Assembly (NCBI GenBank): GCA_021324175.1 | Contig: JAJPJP010000377.1 | Coordinates: 1-59,642, forward strand | Length of the DNA: 59,642 bases | Direction: 5' to 3' | DNA from: Chitinophagia bacterium | Lineage (GTDB): Bacteria; Bacteroidota; Bacteroidia; Chitinophagales; Chitinophagaceae | Shown here: in pieces, positions 16,431-25,563 of the stretch | Layout of the letters: each line of letters begins with the position of its first letter | How positions within the stretch are numbered: position 1 is the first letter of the stretch | Program-made: the position numbers and the translations under genes | Notes under the pieces: model-generated | What the model saw: the letters and a program-made list of their open reading frames with translations, nothing else | What the model was told of the DNA's origin: nothing | Database searches by the model: none

Positions 16431-17984
16431 ATGACCTCCTTCCTTAAAAAATATCTCGCCATGAATAACAAGGATCAATATCCAAGCCCGAATTCAGCCG
16501 GCTACAGGTTCGAAAATGCTCGGCTCAGGACATTGAACGAAATTCGTCCGGCCTGGATCATCACAAACAAGATCCTACTCTCTTTCATTTTTCTCGGATT
16601 AGCCATCGCAGCAACGGCACAGAACATTCGCCAGCAAAAAACAGATTCGGTGGGAAAGCTCATGCAAAAATATTTTAATGAAAAAAAACCTGATCAGATT
16701 TATGAATTAACCGGAGAAGCTTTCAGGAATGCACTTTCGATGGAAAAGTTCAAAGAGGTCTGCAACAATAACCTGTTCCCGCTGGGTGAATTAAAACAAA
16801 TCCCCCTGGAAAGCTTTGACAATGGCGTGGCAAAGTATAAGGCGGCATTTGATCATACTGTTTTTACGCTCTTGCTGAGCCTTGACGACAAAGACAAAAT
16901 TCAAATTTTTCTTTTCAAGCCATATGCCGATGAAACTGCAACGAAAAATCGCAGCCTACCTTCAACCAATACCCTGTCCAATGCGCTCGACAGGAAGGTG
17001 GATTCTGCTGTCCGGCCTTATACTTCGATGCAGGCAACTGTTGGGCTGAGTATAGGAATATTAAAAGATGGCAAGACATATTTTTATGGTTATGGTGAAA
17101 CTGTAAAAGGAAATAACCAGATTCCGAATGAGCATACGCTCTATGAAATCGGTTCGCTTTCCAAAACATTTACCGCGATACTGCTGGCGGACGCGGCAAA
17201 TGACGGCCTGGTAAAGCTTGACGACCCTATAAGCAAATACCTTCCCGATTCGATTCCCGAGCTTTCCTATGAGGGAATACCGATTACACTGAAAACCTTG
17301 TCCAACCATTCATCGGGGATTCCAAGAATGCCGAACAATTTTCAACCCGCAGACAATTCCAATCCTTACAAGGACTATGATGACAATAAACTTTTCAGCT
17401 TTTATAAAAATTTTAAACCGGCGCGCAAACCTGGCGAGACGTACGAATATTCAAACGTCGCGGCAGGAACGCTCGGTGTCATTATGGAAAAAGTTGAGCG
17501 AGACAGCTATGAGAATTTGTTTCAAAAAAAGATTTGCCAGCCGCTCGGCATGAACGAAACAAAAGAGTTTTTAAGAAAAGATGACTCCGGCAGGTTTGCC
17601 AAAGGATATCAGGAGGACGGTACGCCGAGTTCAGCATGGGACTTTAAAGCGCTTGCACCGGCAGGAGCCATTCGCTCAACTGCTTTTGACCTGCTCAAAT
17701 ATGCAAACGGGAATTTAGGAGCTGCTCCAGGGCCCCTTTTAAAGGCCATGGATCTCACGCACGCCATTACATTTAACGATGGTACCGTGCGGGTTGGGCT
17801 AGGATGGCATTATATCAAACCGGGAACTGATGACGTTATCTTTCACAATGGCCAAACCGGCGGCTATCACAGTTACCTTGCCATGAATCCAAAGAAGCGA
17901 TTTGCCGTGGTCATATTGTCAAATTGCGCCAGGGGAACTGAAGATGCCGGCAGCGCCATAATGAAATGGATGGAAGATAATTAG
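16431..17984 (+). CDS. serine beta-lactamase / penicillin-binding-like protein with N-terminal DUF3887-like domain
   Basis: The start is uncertain: ATG 16431 gives 517 residues with a long polar lead; TTG 16533 would give a normal signal peptide ending in ATAQ. After the hydrophobic segment comes a ~100-residue domain resembling DUF3887 (residues ~70-170), then a class C beta-lactamase-type serine hydrolase. That domain carries SLSK (nucleophile Ser and general-base Lys), YSN and the HNGQTGG box, a full catalytic set. Most relatives are exported DD-peptidases or esterases, not true antibiotic-degrading enzymes, so resistance should not be assumed. The gene follows lpxD by 37 nt and converges on recQ with 13 nt between the stops. 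Confidence 0.88.
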   Translation: MTSFLKKYLAMNNKDQYPSPNSAGYRFENARLRTLNEIRPAWIITNKILLSFIFLGLAIAATAQNIRQQKTDSVGKLMQKYFNEKKPDQIYELTGEAFRNALSMEKFKEVCNNNLFPLGELKQIPLESFDNGVAKYKAAFDHTVFTLLLSLDDKDKIQIFLFKPYADETATKNRSLPSTNTLSNALDRKVDSAVRPYTSMQATVGLSIGILKDGKTYFYGYGETVKGNNQIPNEHTLYEIGSLSKTFTAILLADAANDGLVKLDDPISKYLPDSIPELSYEGIPITLKTLSNHSSGIPRMPNNFQPADNSNPYKDYDDNKLFSFYKNFKPARKPGETYEYSNVAAGTLGVIMEKVERDSYENLFQKKICQPLGMNETKEFLRKDDSGRFAKGYQEDGTPSSAWDFKALAPAGAIRSTAFDLLKYANGNLGAAPGPLLKAMDLTHAITFNDGTVRVGLGWHYIKPGTDDVIFHNGQTGGYHSYLAMNPKKRFAVVILSNCARGTEDAGSAIMKWMEDN

Positions 17985-17997
17985 TGTAAAATTCAGG

Positions 17998-19752
17998 TCA
18001 GTTGGTCGTCTTCTTTTTTGCCTTCTCGAAGCGATTTTGGCTTTTTGCGTTATTCCGGACACAATTATCGCAGCATCCGCATGGCACCAATTCCGTGTCG
18101 CCGAAATAAGAAGCAATTTGCATACTTCGACATTGGTCAGTATTGATATAATGCAAAAAAGCGGAGACCCTTTTCTCGCAGGCATTTTTTCGCTTCTGCC
18201 AATTTTCTTCATCAATCCGGAATGCTTCTGCGCGCAAGCGATCGCATACCATGAATAGCTGCGGGGTATTTTTTGCGGGAATATAGCGGATGATTTGGAA
18301 GGTCTGCAGTTGACCAAGATCAGCCATGACGGACGCTACATCGATGGAAAGTGAGTTGGCGATTATTCTTTCATTAATCTGGGCAGGTTGATCAAATATC
18401 CCGGGATAGTTTCGAAGAAGGAAATCAGCGAGTCGGCCCAGCCGGGGATATTCCTGGTCAAATTCATAAAGTACTTCTTTGCTCACGATGAATACCGCCT
18501 GTGCCGGCAGGTAAACCTGTTCAAAAAATGCCAACAATTGTTCCTGTTCGAGGGCCTTCAATGACCGGATAACATCGGGAACCTGGAAGTGGAACTTTTT
18601 TGCAAAGTCGGCCGCGTCAAAACTGTAGTAGTTTCCTTCACCCGACCCCGCTGCAACTTGCAGGTAATTCATCGCCGCCTGGTAGATCTGCGATAAATGT
18701 GCCACTGAAGGATAAGCCACGCCCGGTAATTGCTTTAATGTTTCCAGGTCCGGCTCGGCATATAGCAATGTGGCATGAGCCACACTGCCGTCTCTCCCTG
18801 CGCGGCCCGCTTCCTGGTAATAATTCTCGAGAGAATCAGGAAGATCCGCGTGAATAACCTGTCGTAAGTCACCTTTATCAATGCCCATCCCGAATGCGTT
18901 GGTACAAACCATGACACGGGCCTCATTTCGTCGCCATGAATCCTGGATTTCCTCCCGCTCCTCACTGCCTAAGCCTGCATGATAAACACCGGCGCTGATT
19001 CCCTGACCGACCAGGTAAGCCGCGATGCGTCGCGTCGAGACCCTGTTCCTGCAGTAGACAATCGCGCTGCCAGGGACTGAGAACAATAATTCCCTGATTT
19101 TTTCAAATTTAGATTCAGTCCGTATCACCCGGAATGAAAGGCTGCCGCTGGTAAAGGGCTGACGAAAAATATTGGCCTCCGGTATGGCTAGTTTTCTGCA
19201 AATGTCTACCTGCACTTCCGGCGTAGCCGAGGCCGTTAGTGCCAGTATCGGGACTCCCGGTAGTTCTTCGCGGAGGTTACCAATCTTTAAGTATGGTGGT
19301 CGAAAATCATATCCCCACTGCGATATACAATGCGCTTCATCGACGGCAATCAAGCTAACCGGTAATGCCGGCAGCCATTCCTGGAAAAGTTTTGAGCCAA
19401 GACGTTCGGGAGATAAATACAGAAACCGGCAATTGCTTTCCGAAGCGACACGCATCAGGTTCTCGAGCTCCGGCCGGGATAACCCCGAGTGCAATGCAAA
19501 AGCTGTTATGCCTTTGCGGCGAAGATTTTCCACCTGTTCCTTCATGAGCGCGACCAGCGGGCTAATCACCAGGCAAAGCCCTTCATTTTTCAAAACCGGC
19601 AACTGGAAACAGACTGACTTACCCGACCCGGCGGGCAACAGCCCAAGCGCGTCTTTTCCCGAGAGGACAGTTTGGATAATCTCCTCCTGCAGGGGGCGAA
19701 AAGCGTCGAATCCCCAATATTTTTTCAATATTTCGATTGGCGTTTTTATCAT
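17998..19752 (-). CDS. recQ: RecQ-family ATP-dependent DNA helicase
   Basis: A 584-residue protein. It has Walker A (PAGSGKS), the DEAH box in VDEAHCISQWG, motif VI QEAGRAGRDG, and the RecQ zinc site near the C-terminus (CEKR ... QC ... CGCCDNC). RecQ unwinds DNA 3' to 5' in recombination repair and fork processing. The Walker A differs slightly from the common TGGGKS form. No HRDC domain follows the zinc site/winged-helix part, which makes it a short RecQ. The P-type ATPase gene lies upstream on the same strand with 30 nt between the ATPase stop and the recQ start, so they may share a transcript although the functions are unrelated. Confidence 0.95.
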   Translation of the reverse strand: MIKTPIEILKKYWGFDAFRPLQEEIIQTVLSGKDALGLLPAGSGKSVCFQLPVLKNEGLCLVISPLVALMKEQVENLRRKGITAFALHSGLSRPELENLMRVASESNCRFLYLSPERLGSKLFQEWLPALPVSLIAVDEAHCISQWGYDFRPPYLKIGNLREELPGVPILALTASATPEVQVDICRKLAIPEANIFRQPFTSGSLSFRVIRTESKFEKIRELLFSVPGSAIVYCRNRVSTRRIAAYLVGQGISAGVYHAGLGSEEREEIQDSWRRNEARVMVCTNAFGMGIDKGDLRQVIHADLPDSLENYYQEAGRAGRDGSVAHATLLYAEPDLETLKQLPGVAYPSVAHLSQIYQAAMNYLQVAAGSGEGNYYSFDAADFAKKFHFQVPDVIRSLKALEQEQLLAFFEQVYLPAQAVFIVSKEVLYEFDQEYPRLGRLADFLLRNYPGIFDQPAQINERIIANSLSIDVASVMADLGQLQTFQIIRYIPAKNTPQLFMVCDRLRAEAFRIDEENWQKRKNACEKRVSAFLHYINTDQCRSMQIASYFGDTELVPCGCCDNCVRNNAKSQNRFEKAKKKTTN

Positions 19753-19782
19753 TCAATATATCCTGAAGCCGCACAACCGGCA

Positions 19783-21918
19783 TTAATTTATTCTCTTTGC
19801 GAATAACCTGAGGGAATTTGCGACAAGGACAACATCACTGAGACCCATGGCGAGCGCAGCGATGGCAGGAGACAGGTAACCAAAGGCTGCCACCGGTATT
19901 GCCAGCACGTTGTAAAAAAAAGCCCAAAAAAGGTTTTGCCTGATGGTGGCAAATGTTTCCCGCCCAATTCCAAGCGCGAAAGGAAAGCGCCTGATTCCAT
20001 TATCCATCAGGACAATGTCTGCGGTTTGAACGGCAACCTGCGAGGCGTCGCTCATCGATACGCCAATCGTCGCCTTCGCGAGAGCAGGTGCGTCATTAAC
20101 ACCATCGCCAATCATCGCGGTCGGGAATTCTACCGCCATTTCTGAAATCAGTTCCAGCTTCTCGGCAGGGGTTTTCCCCGCGAAAACCTTGTCGATCGAC
20201 AGGTGCTTCGCAACAGCAGCACAATTCTGCTCGGTGTCCCCGCTCAGCAGAATCGTCTTAATGTTTTTATTGCTGAAGTAGTCGACAACGGCCCTTGCTT
20301 CGGGACGCAACTGGTCCTCCACATCGATCCAGCCGAGAAGAACGCCGTTTCGTACGATAAGAACTGAGTGTCCCGCATCTACCGGCAGATGCAGGTCAGC
20401 TGCGAGCGCGCGAGAGCCGGCGAGAAAGATATTTCCATCCCGGTCTTCTCCTTTCATACCAAATCCTTTTATCTCTTCGATTTTTTTCCAGCGAATTTCA
20501 TCCTTCGTTCTCCATGCCGTCGCGATCGAGCGCGCGATCGGGTGATTGGAAAATTTCTCCAGTGAAAAGGCGATCTGTTTAAGCTGGTCCAAAGTAACCA
20601 GGCTGTCATCGCCGGCGAGGCTGACATCGGCTATTGCGAACTCGCCGGTAGTCAGCGTGCCTGTTTTGTCAAATACGACCTGGCGGACGTTTTGGAACAA
20701 CTCGAGGCCTTTGGCGTGCCTGAACAAGACGCCATTCCTCGCAGCTCTCCCGAGACCGACGGCGATTGCGGCGGGTGTTGCAAGACCCATTGCGCAGGGA
20801 CAGGCAATAACCAAAACGGCAATGCTCCTCGCCAACGAAGTCGCAAATTCCCCGAGATAAATCCAGTTAGCTGCCAGGGTCACGAGTGCGACGCCGAGCA
20901 CGACGGGAACAAAAATGGCGCTGATTTTATCGGCAAATTGCTGCACGGGCGGCTTTTCGCCCTGTGCCTGTTTGACCATCCTGACGATATTGGCCAATAC
21001 TGATTCATCGCGGCCGGCAATCACCTGCGCCCGGACTGCTCCCGTCACCAGCACGCTGCCTCCGATCAGTTTGTCTTTGGTACCTTTTTCGACTGGCAGA
21101 CTTTCACCGGTCACGATTCGCTCATCAGCGGCCGCATCGCCCCAAAGAATTTTGCAATCCGCGGGTACCTGCTCGCCAGCCCTGATCAAAATCAAATCGC
21201 CGTTTCGCAGCTGGCTGCTGTCGACCGGAAAAATTTGTTCCTGGTGCTGGTCGTCAAAAGCAATCATATTGGCCATCACCTGTTGAGACCGCGTTAGTTT
21301 TTCAATCACCCGCTGCGTGGAACGCACGGTGATTTCTTCCATATAATTCCCAAAAAAAATAAATGTAATGATCGCCGCTGCCGTTTCATAGTAAATATAG
21401 GAATCGCCATAACCACCAATTGTCCCCGCAAGGCTGTAAACAAAGGCTGCCGTCGCGCCGAGCGCTACCAGCACATTCATATTGGGAATTCCATTGCGAA
21501 TACTTTTCAGCGCACTTTTTCCAAAAAAATCCATTCCCACGATATAAACTGGTAAACAAAGGAGCAACTGAACCCATGGATTCATCAGCCAATGGACATG
21601 TATCCACCGCTCAACCATGTGCAGGCTTAATGGAATTGTAAAAACCACGCAAAATATGAATTTGCTCAAGTGCCCGGTGAGAAATCGACGTGGACGTTTA
21701 GAATGACTGTCGGTCGCGCGGATGCGATAGCCCAATGATTCAATACCCTTAATAATATCCGATGAAAGTTTCTTGTCTGTCGCTTTAAAGCTTACGTCAC
21801 CACCAATGAGACTGACTTTGACATTTTCCAGCCCGGCCTTTTTTAAATAATTCCCGATCGTTAGCGCACAGTTTGCGCAACTCATGCCATCGACTTTCAA
21901 ATTAACTGTTTCGATCAT
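19783..21918 (-). CDS. heavy-metal (copper-type) translocating P-type ATPase
   Basis: A 711-residue protein. An N-terminal HMA domain has the metal motif GMSCANC. Next come paired membrane segments, the actuator motif TGES, the ion-pathway motif ACPCAMG in TM6, the phosphorylation site DKTGT, the nucleotide-site HP (NHPIAR) and the hinge GDGVNDAP. The last two membrane segments carry FYN and MGLSD. CPC plus the YN pair points to monovalent copper export (CopA group, PIB-1). One oddity: where CopA normally has MxxSS, the second Ser is replaced by Asp (MGLSD), so selectivity may differ. No copper regulator or chaperone gene is adjacent. The long hydrophobic N-terminal region has the normal six-plus-two layout. 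Confidence 0.93.
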   Translation of the reverse strand: MIETVNLKVDGMSCANCALTIGNYLKKAGLENVKVSLIGGDVSFKATDKKLSSDIIKGIESLGYRIRATDSHSKRPRRFLTGHLSKFIFCVVFTIPLSLHMVERWIHVHWLMNPWVQLLLCLPVYIVGMDFFGKSALKSIRNGIPNMNVLVALGATAAFVYSLAGTIGGYGDSYIYYETAAAIITFIFFGNYMEEITVRSTQRVIEKLTRSQQVMANMIAFDDQHQEQIFPVDSSQLRNGDLILIRAGEQVPADCKILWGDAAADERIVTGESLPVEKGTKDKLIGGSVLVTGAVRAQVIAGRDESVLANIVRMVKQAQGEKPPVQQFADKISAIFVPVVLGVALVTLAANWIYLGEFATSLARSIAVLVIACPCAMGLATPAAIAVGLGRAARNGVLFRHAKGLELFQNVRQVVFDKTGTLTTGEFAIADVSLAGDDSLVTLDQLKQIAFSLEKFSNHPIARSIATAWRTKDEIRWKKIEEIKGFGMKGEDRDGNIFLAGSRALAADLHLPVDAGHSVLIVRNGVLLGWIDVEDQLRPEARAVVDYFSNKNIKTILLSGDTEQNCAAVAKHLSIDKVFAGKTPAEKLELISEMAVEFPTAMIGDGVNDAPALAKATIGVSMSDASQVAVQTADIVLMDNGIRRFPFALGIGRETFATIRQNLFWAFFYNVLAIPVAAFGYLSPAIAALAMGLSDVVLVANSLRLFAKRIN

Positions 21919-22079
21919 TTCACCTGGTTTTGGGGCGGCTGGTCATCCCGGAGCGACATCTTGCCTCCGGAACCGTGAAATTATCTCATCTCGCCGAATC
22001 AGACTCCTTCAATCCGTGTTTATAGAAGAGTAACAAAACTCGTGGGCAACAGTTCAAACTATGCCCGGGGCGGATAGCG

Positions 22080-22107
22080 TTGAGCATTCCCGCCGGGTCT
22101 ATATTTG
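22080..22107 (+). promoter_or_regulatory. candidate promoter for tsaE, abutting the start codon
   Basis: TTG at 22080-22082 and TATATTTG at 22100-22107 form a -33/-7 pair with 17 nt between them. The last base of the -7 element is 5 nt from ATG 22112, so transcription would start at or about the initiation codon (leaderless mRNA). Confidence 0.5.
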
Positions 22108-22111
22108 CAGC

Positions 22112-22531
22112 ATGGAGTTGGAGTTTTCACTGAATGGGATCGGCGAGGCTGCCCAGCAGTTTTGGGCAAATGCCGGGAACAAAAAGGTCTTCGCATTTTA
22201 CGGCGAAATGGGCTCGGGTAAGACAACATTTATTAAAGCACTCTGTGAACAGAAACGTGTTGAGGATCATGTAACAAGCCCGACATTCTCACTGATTAAC
22301 GAGTATGCTTACCCGGGAGGCCGGATGTTTCACATTGACCTCTTCAGGTTAAAGGATGAAGAGGAGGCGATACAGGCCGGCGTTGAGGATTGCCTCTACT
22401 CGGGTGCCATCTGCTTTATCGAATGGGCTGAAAAAGGTGAAATCCTCCTTCCCGACGATGCCATCAGGGTCCGAATACTTTCAACAGGTGACCATTCACG
22501 GAAAATCACGATGGATCGCCCGAATTCCTAA
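22112..22531 (+). CDS. tsaE: tRNA threonylcarbamoyladenosine biosynthesis ATPase TsaE
   Basis: The start is placed at ATG 22112 (MELEFSLNGIGEAA), giving 139 residues, the family's usual length; the longer frame from 22061 would cover the promoter. The Walker A motif GEMGSGKTT (residues 31-39), the TSPTF switch and HIDLFRL/EW segments identify TsaE. It is the ATPase that drives turnover of the TsaB-TsaD complex making the t6A modification at position 37 of ANN-decoding tRNAs, in the cytoplasm. Alanine dehydrogenase follows after 216 nt on the same strand. Confidence 0.92.
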   Translation: MELEFSLNGIGEAAQQFWANAGNKKVFAFYGEMGSGKTTFIKALCEQKRVEDHVTSPTFSLINEYAYPGGRMFHIDLFRLKDEEEAIQAGVEDCLYSGAICFIEWAEKGEILLPDDAIRVRILSTGDHSRKITMDRPNS

Positions 22532-22747
22532 CAATTTAATGCTGGCGCTGCAGGTATGGCTGACAGTTTGCATGGAGGATTTATGGTTTACGGGGTTGCA
22601 CCAGAGAACAAAGATTTGGCGGCGAATCGCAAATTATAGACGATTGATTTTAAAAAAATTAGGAACAATATTCGTTCCTTGCAAGCTTGAAAATATTCTC
22701 TGATCATTGAATTTAAAATTGTAATTTACTTAGCTTAGATTGCGAAA

Positions 22748-23962
22748 ATGTCCCAACAAAGACCAATTATCAGCACCTCTTTCAGTTACGAGACCCTTGA
22801 AGAAACCCTTGATGTAAAGCCTAAAGGGGCGCAATTGCACATTGGGATCCCCAAAGAGACGGCCTTCCAGGAAAACAGGATTGCGCTGACCCCCGAAGCT
22901 GTCAGCGTATTGGTAAGCAACGGTCATCATGTCACGATCGAACATAAAGCCGGCGATCCGACGCATTACCGCGACAATGAATACAGTGAAGCCGGGGCGA
23001 AAATCGTCTATGACCGGCACGAGGTTTTCAAAGCTCCCCTCCTGGTCAAAAGCGCACCCGTAGTCGAAGAGGATCTCCCGCTGCTTCAACTAAACCAGAT
23101 CATCATTTCCCCGATACATCTGTCGGCAATGAAATCCGAGCTACTGGAAAAAATGATGGAAAAAAAGGTGACGGCCATATCATTTGAGAATTTAAAGGAC
23201 GATAGCGGCACTTACCCCATTGTTCGCAGCATGAGCGAAATCGCCGGTAGCGCGGTGATGTTGATCGCGGGACAGTACCTTGGCTCCTCCAATCACGGCA
23301 AGGGCGTATTGCTCGGCGGCATTTCGGGAATACCACCTACAAAAGTGATCATTCTTGGCGCGGGCATCGTCGGCGAGTTTGCTGCCAGGGCGGCCGTGGC
23401 GCTTGGTGCATCTGTCAAGGTTTTCGACAACAGCGTTTATCGCCTGAAAAGACTCCAGAACAATATTGGTCAGCGGATGTGGACTTCAGTGATGGAACCC
23501 CGAATACTAGCCAAACAATTAAAGACCTGCGAAGTCGCGGTCGGCGCGCTGAGTTCACAAAGCGGAAGGACGCCTGTGGTTGTTACCGAGGAAATGGTAA
23601 GCAATATGCGCGCAGGGAGCGTGATTATTGACGTGAGCATCGACCGCGGCGGCTGTTTTGAAACTTCTGAAATAACTACGCACGAACACCCGGTGTTCCT
23701 CAAATACGGCGTAATCCATTATTGCGTGCCGAATATTCCGTCGGGATTTGCCCGGACGGCATCGCAGGCTGTCAGCAACGTACTGACACCGCTCCTTCTC
23801 GAGGCAGGCGAAGAAGGGGGATTTGAAAATCTCGTCTGGCACAAGGTCCACCTGAGAAGCGGGATCTATCTGTTCAAGGGCGCATTAACCAATTTTCATC
23901 TCAGCCAGCGTTTCGATCTGAAGTATACGGACCTGAATCTCCTCATCGCCAGCCAGCGATGA
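22748..23962 (+). CDS. ald: alanine dehydrogenase
   Basis: A 404-residue protein. The N-terminal domain has the AlaDH/PNT signature GIPKETAFQENRIALTP, and the NAD-binding Rossmann motif GAGIVGEFAARAA lies in the middle, followed by the MRAGSVIIDVSIDRGG and HYCVPNIPSG segments. It converts L-alanine to pyruvate and ammonium with NAD+. The family also includes the alpha subunit of NAD(P) transhydrogenase, but the absence of a following pntB and the presence of the AlaDH PNIPSG motif favour the dehydrogenase. The 216 nt before the gene hold no recognisable gene. The protein is somewhat longer than typical AlaDH (~370) at both ends, as in other Bacteroidota. Confidence 0.9.
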   Translation: MSQQRPIISTSFSYETLEETLDVKPKGAQLHIGIPKETAFQENRIALTPEAVSVLVSNGHHVTIEHKAGDPTHYRDNEYSEAGAKIVYDRHEVFKAPLLVKSAPVVEEDLPLLQLNQIIISPIHLSAMKSELLEKMMEKKVTAISFENLKDDSGTYPIVRSMSEIAGSAVMLIAGQYLGSSNHGKGVLLGGISGIPPTKVIILGAGIVGEFAARAAVALGASVKVFDNSVYRLKRLQNNIGQRMWTSVMEPRILAKQLKTCEVAVGALSSQSGRTPVVVTEEMVSNMRAGSVIIDVSIDRGGCFETSEITTHEHPVFLKYGVIHYCVPNIPSGFARTASQAVSNVLTPLLLEAGEEGGFENLVWHKVHLRSGIYLFKGALTNFHLSQRFDLKYTDLNLLIASQR

Positions 23963-23980
23963 CGGCTCAGGATTTAAACC

Positions 23981-24637
23981 TCAGGTTTTGTAATCAGCCA
24001 TGTGCAATTGCCTCGCGCAAAAGCGGTATTCTTCCACATCATTTGAACTCACGACGACCAAACGGTTCTCGGCGTAATTACCAATCAATTGGTGATAAAG
24101 CGCAATGCCCTCTTCGTCGAGGTTGGTGCATGGCTCATCGAGCAGGAGCACCGGCGTATCCGTAAAAATGGCCTGCGCCAATTTTACGCGCTGTTTCATG
24201 CCCGAAGAAAAATAACGCATTTGTTTGTGAGCCGATTCTTCAAGGTCTAATTCTGCGATAATCTGATCGGAACTCACGATCGAAATAAATGGTTTGAAGA
24301 GGTGGTGAAAATTGAGGAATTCCAGGAGGGTCATTTCCTCCACCAGTTCCAGATAAGGAGCTGCCAGCGAAATCTGCGAATAAACCTGCTCGCTTTCGAG
24401 CACGCCATTTCCCGATTCGCTTTGCGCGGAATTAGCATCGGTGGCCGGGATATAATAATTGACTTTCCCTTCGGATTGCCCGACGGCGCCCGCGATAACC
24501 TGCAATAATGTGGATTTTCCTGAGCCATTCGGCCCCGTTATGGCGTAAGCCCCGGGCGAAGTAAATTCAAAATTAAGGTGGCGAAATATCCATTCACGGT
24601 TGAAGCGTTTCCCCAGGTCAGTTAGCGTAATCTTCAT
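23981..24637 (-). CDS. ABC transporter ATP-binding protein
   Basis: The start is placed at ATG 24637 (MKITLTDLGKRF), giving 218 residues; its first 20 nt overlap the end of lpxA, suggesting translational coupling. Walker A is GPNGSGKST, the signature is FSSGMKQRV, and Walker B is VLLLDEPCTNLD. The short length and sequence resemble CcmA-like and other single-domain exporter ATPases. There is no permease gene next to it, so the transported substrate is unknown. Its place at the end of the lpxC/fabZ-lpxA run suggests an envelope role, but that is inference from position only. Confidence 0.9.
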   Translation of the reverse strand: MKITLTDLGKRFNREWIFRHLNFEFTSPGAYAITGPNGSGKSTLLQVIAGAVGQSEGKVNYYIPATDANSAQSESGNGVLESEQVYSQISLAAPYLELVEEMTLLEFLNFHHLFKPFISIVSSDQIIAELDLEESAHKQMRYFSSGMKQRVKLAQAIFTDTPVLLLDEPCTNLDEEGIALYHQLIGNYAENRLVVVSSNDVEEYRFCARQLHMADYKT

Positions 24638-25424
24638 CCATGCTGTTTTTTGTAAACCGCTTGATGATTCCCCTGCTGCTTTCACGAATAAATGTTACTA
24701 TCTCATCCCGCTCATCGGTAGCAGGAAATTCCTCTTCCAGGAATTCAAGCGCCTGCGAAGTATTCAGGCCTTTGTTGTAAATGACGCGATAAATATCCAG
24801 GATATGATTGATCTTGTCGATCGTAAAACCTCTTCTTTTCAAACCGACGGAATTTACTCCGCCATAGCTCAGCGGCATGCGACCGGCTTTTACATAGGGG
24901 GGAACGTCTTTGCCGACCAGCGAACCGCCGCTCAAAAAAGAATGGTGGCCAATGTGGACGAACTGGTGAATGGCGCACATGCCTCCCAGGATTGCCCAGT
25001 CTTCGATGACTACATGCCCTGCGACCTGTGTATTGTTGCTGAGAATGCAATTGTCACCGACGACGCAGTCATGGGCCAGGTGACAATAAGCCTGAATCAG
25101 GCAGTTCTTGCCGATTTCTGTCTTTTCGCGGTCCTTGGTTCCACGATTCACGGTCACAAACTCGCGTATGGTTGTATTGTCGCCGATCAAAACATTGGAA
25201 TACTCGCCCTGGAATTTAAGGTCCTGCGGGATAGCGCAAATGACTGCGCCGGGAAAGATCCTGCAGTTCCTGCCAATCCTCGCTCCCTCCATGATGGTTA
25301 CATTGGAACCGATCCACGTACCCTCACCAATTTCCACGTCCTGATGAATAACAGTAAAGGGGTCGATCTTCACATTGGTAGCCAGCCTTGCATTCGGGTG
25401 AATATAGGTATGCGGGTGAATCAT
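24618..25424 (-). CDS. lpxA: acyl-[ACP]--UDP-N-acetylglucosamine O-acyltransferase
   Basis: The start at ATG 25424 (MIHPHTYIHP) gives 268 residues, matching LpxA; an in-frame ATG at 25499 would add 25 polar residues not typical of the family. The body is a left-handed beta-helix with repeats such as IGEGTWIGSNV, the GTKD/ETEIG segment and the catalytic His in AYCHLAHDC. The C-terminal helical domain (LKRRGFT, ALEFLEEEF) is complete. LpxA attaches a 3-hydroxyacyl chain to UDP-GlcNAc, the first step of lipid A synthesis. It follows lpxC/fabZ on the same strand and overlaps the downstream ABC ATPase start. Confidence 0.96.
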   Translation of the reverse strand: MIHPHTYIHPNARLATNVKIDPFTVIHQDVEIGEGTWIGSNVTIMEGARIGRNCRIFPGAVICAIPQDLKFQGEYSNVLIGDNTTIREFVTVNRGTKDREKTEIGKNCLIQAYCHLAHDCVVGDNCILSNNTQVAGHVVIEDWAILGGMCAIHQFVHIGHHSFLSGGSLVGKDVPPYVKAGRMPLSYGGVNSVGLKRRGFTIDKINHILDIYRVIYNKGLNTSQALEFLEEEFPATDERDEIVTFIRESSRGIIKRFTKNSMDEDYAN

Positions 25425-25563
25425 TCTATGATCAGTTGGTTGATTTTGCGGCTTCTCCGTGATATCAGATTCGACCTTGTATAATATGTTCTTCTTCATT
25501 AAAAAATGCTGAGATAACCCAGCATCTCACAAAAATAGGCTTATTTATATCAATTTCTTGGCA

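Noticed and set aside
16431-17984. Antibiotic-resistance beta-lactamase
   Set aside because: The active-site set fits the broad class C / DD-peptidase family, and nothing points to a resistance enzyme or mobile context.
24600-25484. 294-residue open frame antisense to lpxA
   Set aside because: A shadow of the lpxA repeats; the sense product is complete LpxA with its catalytic motif.
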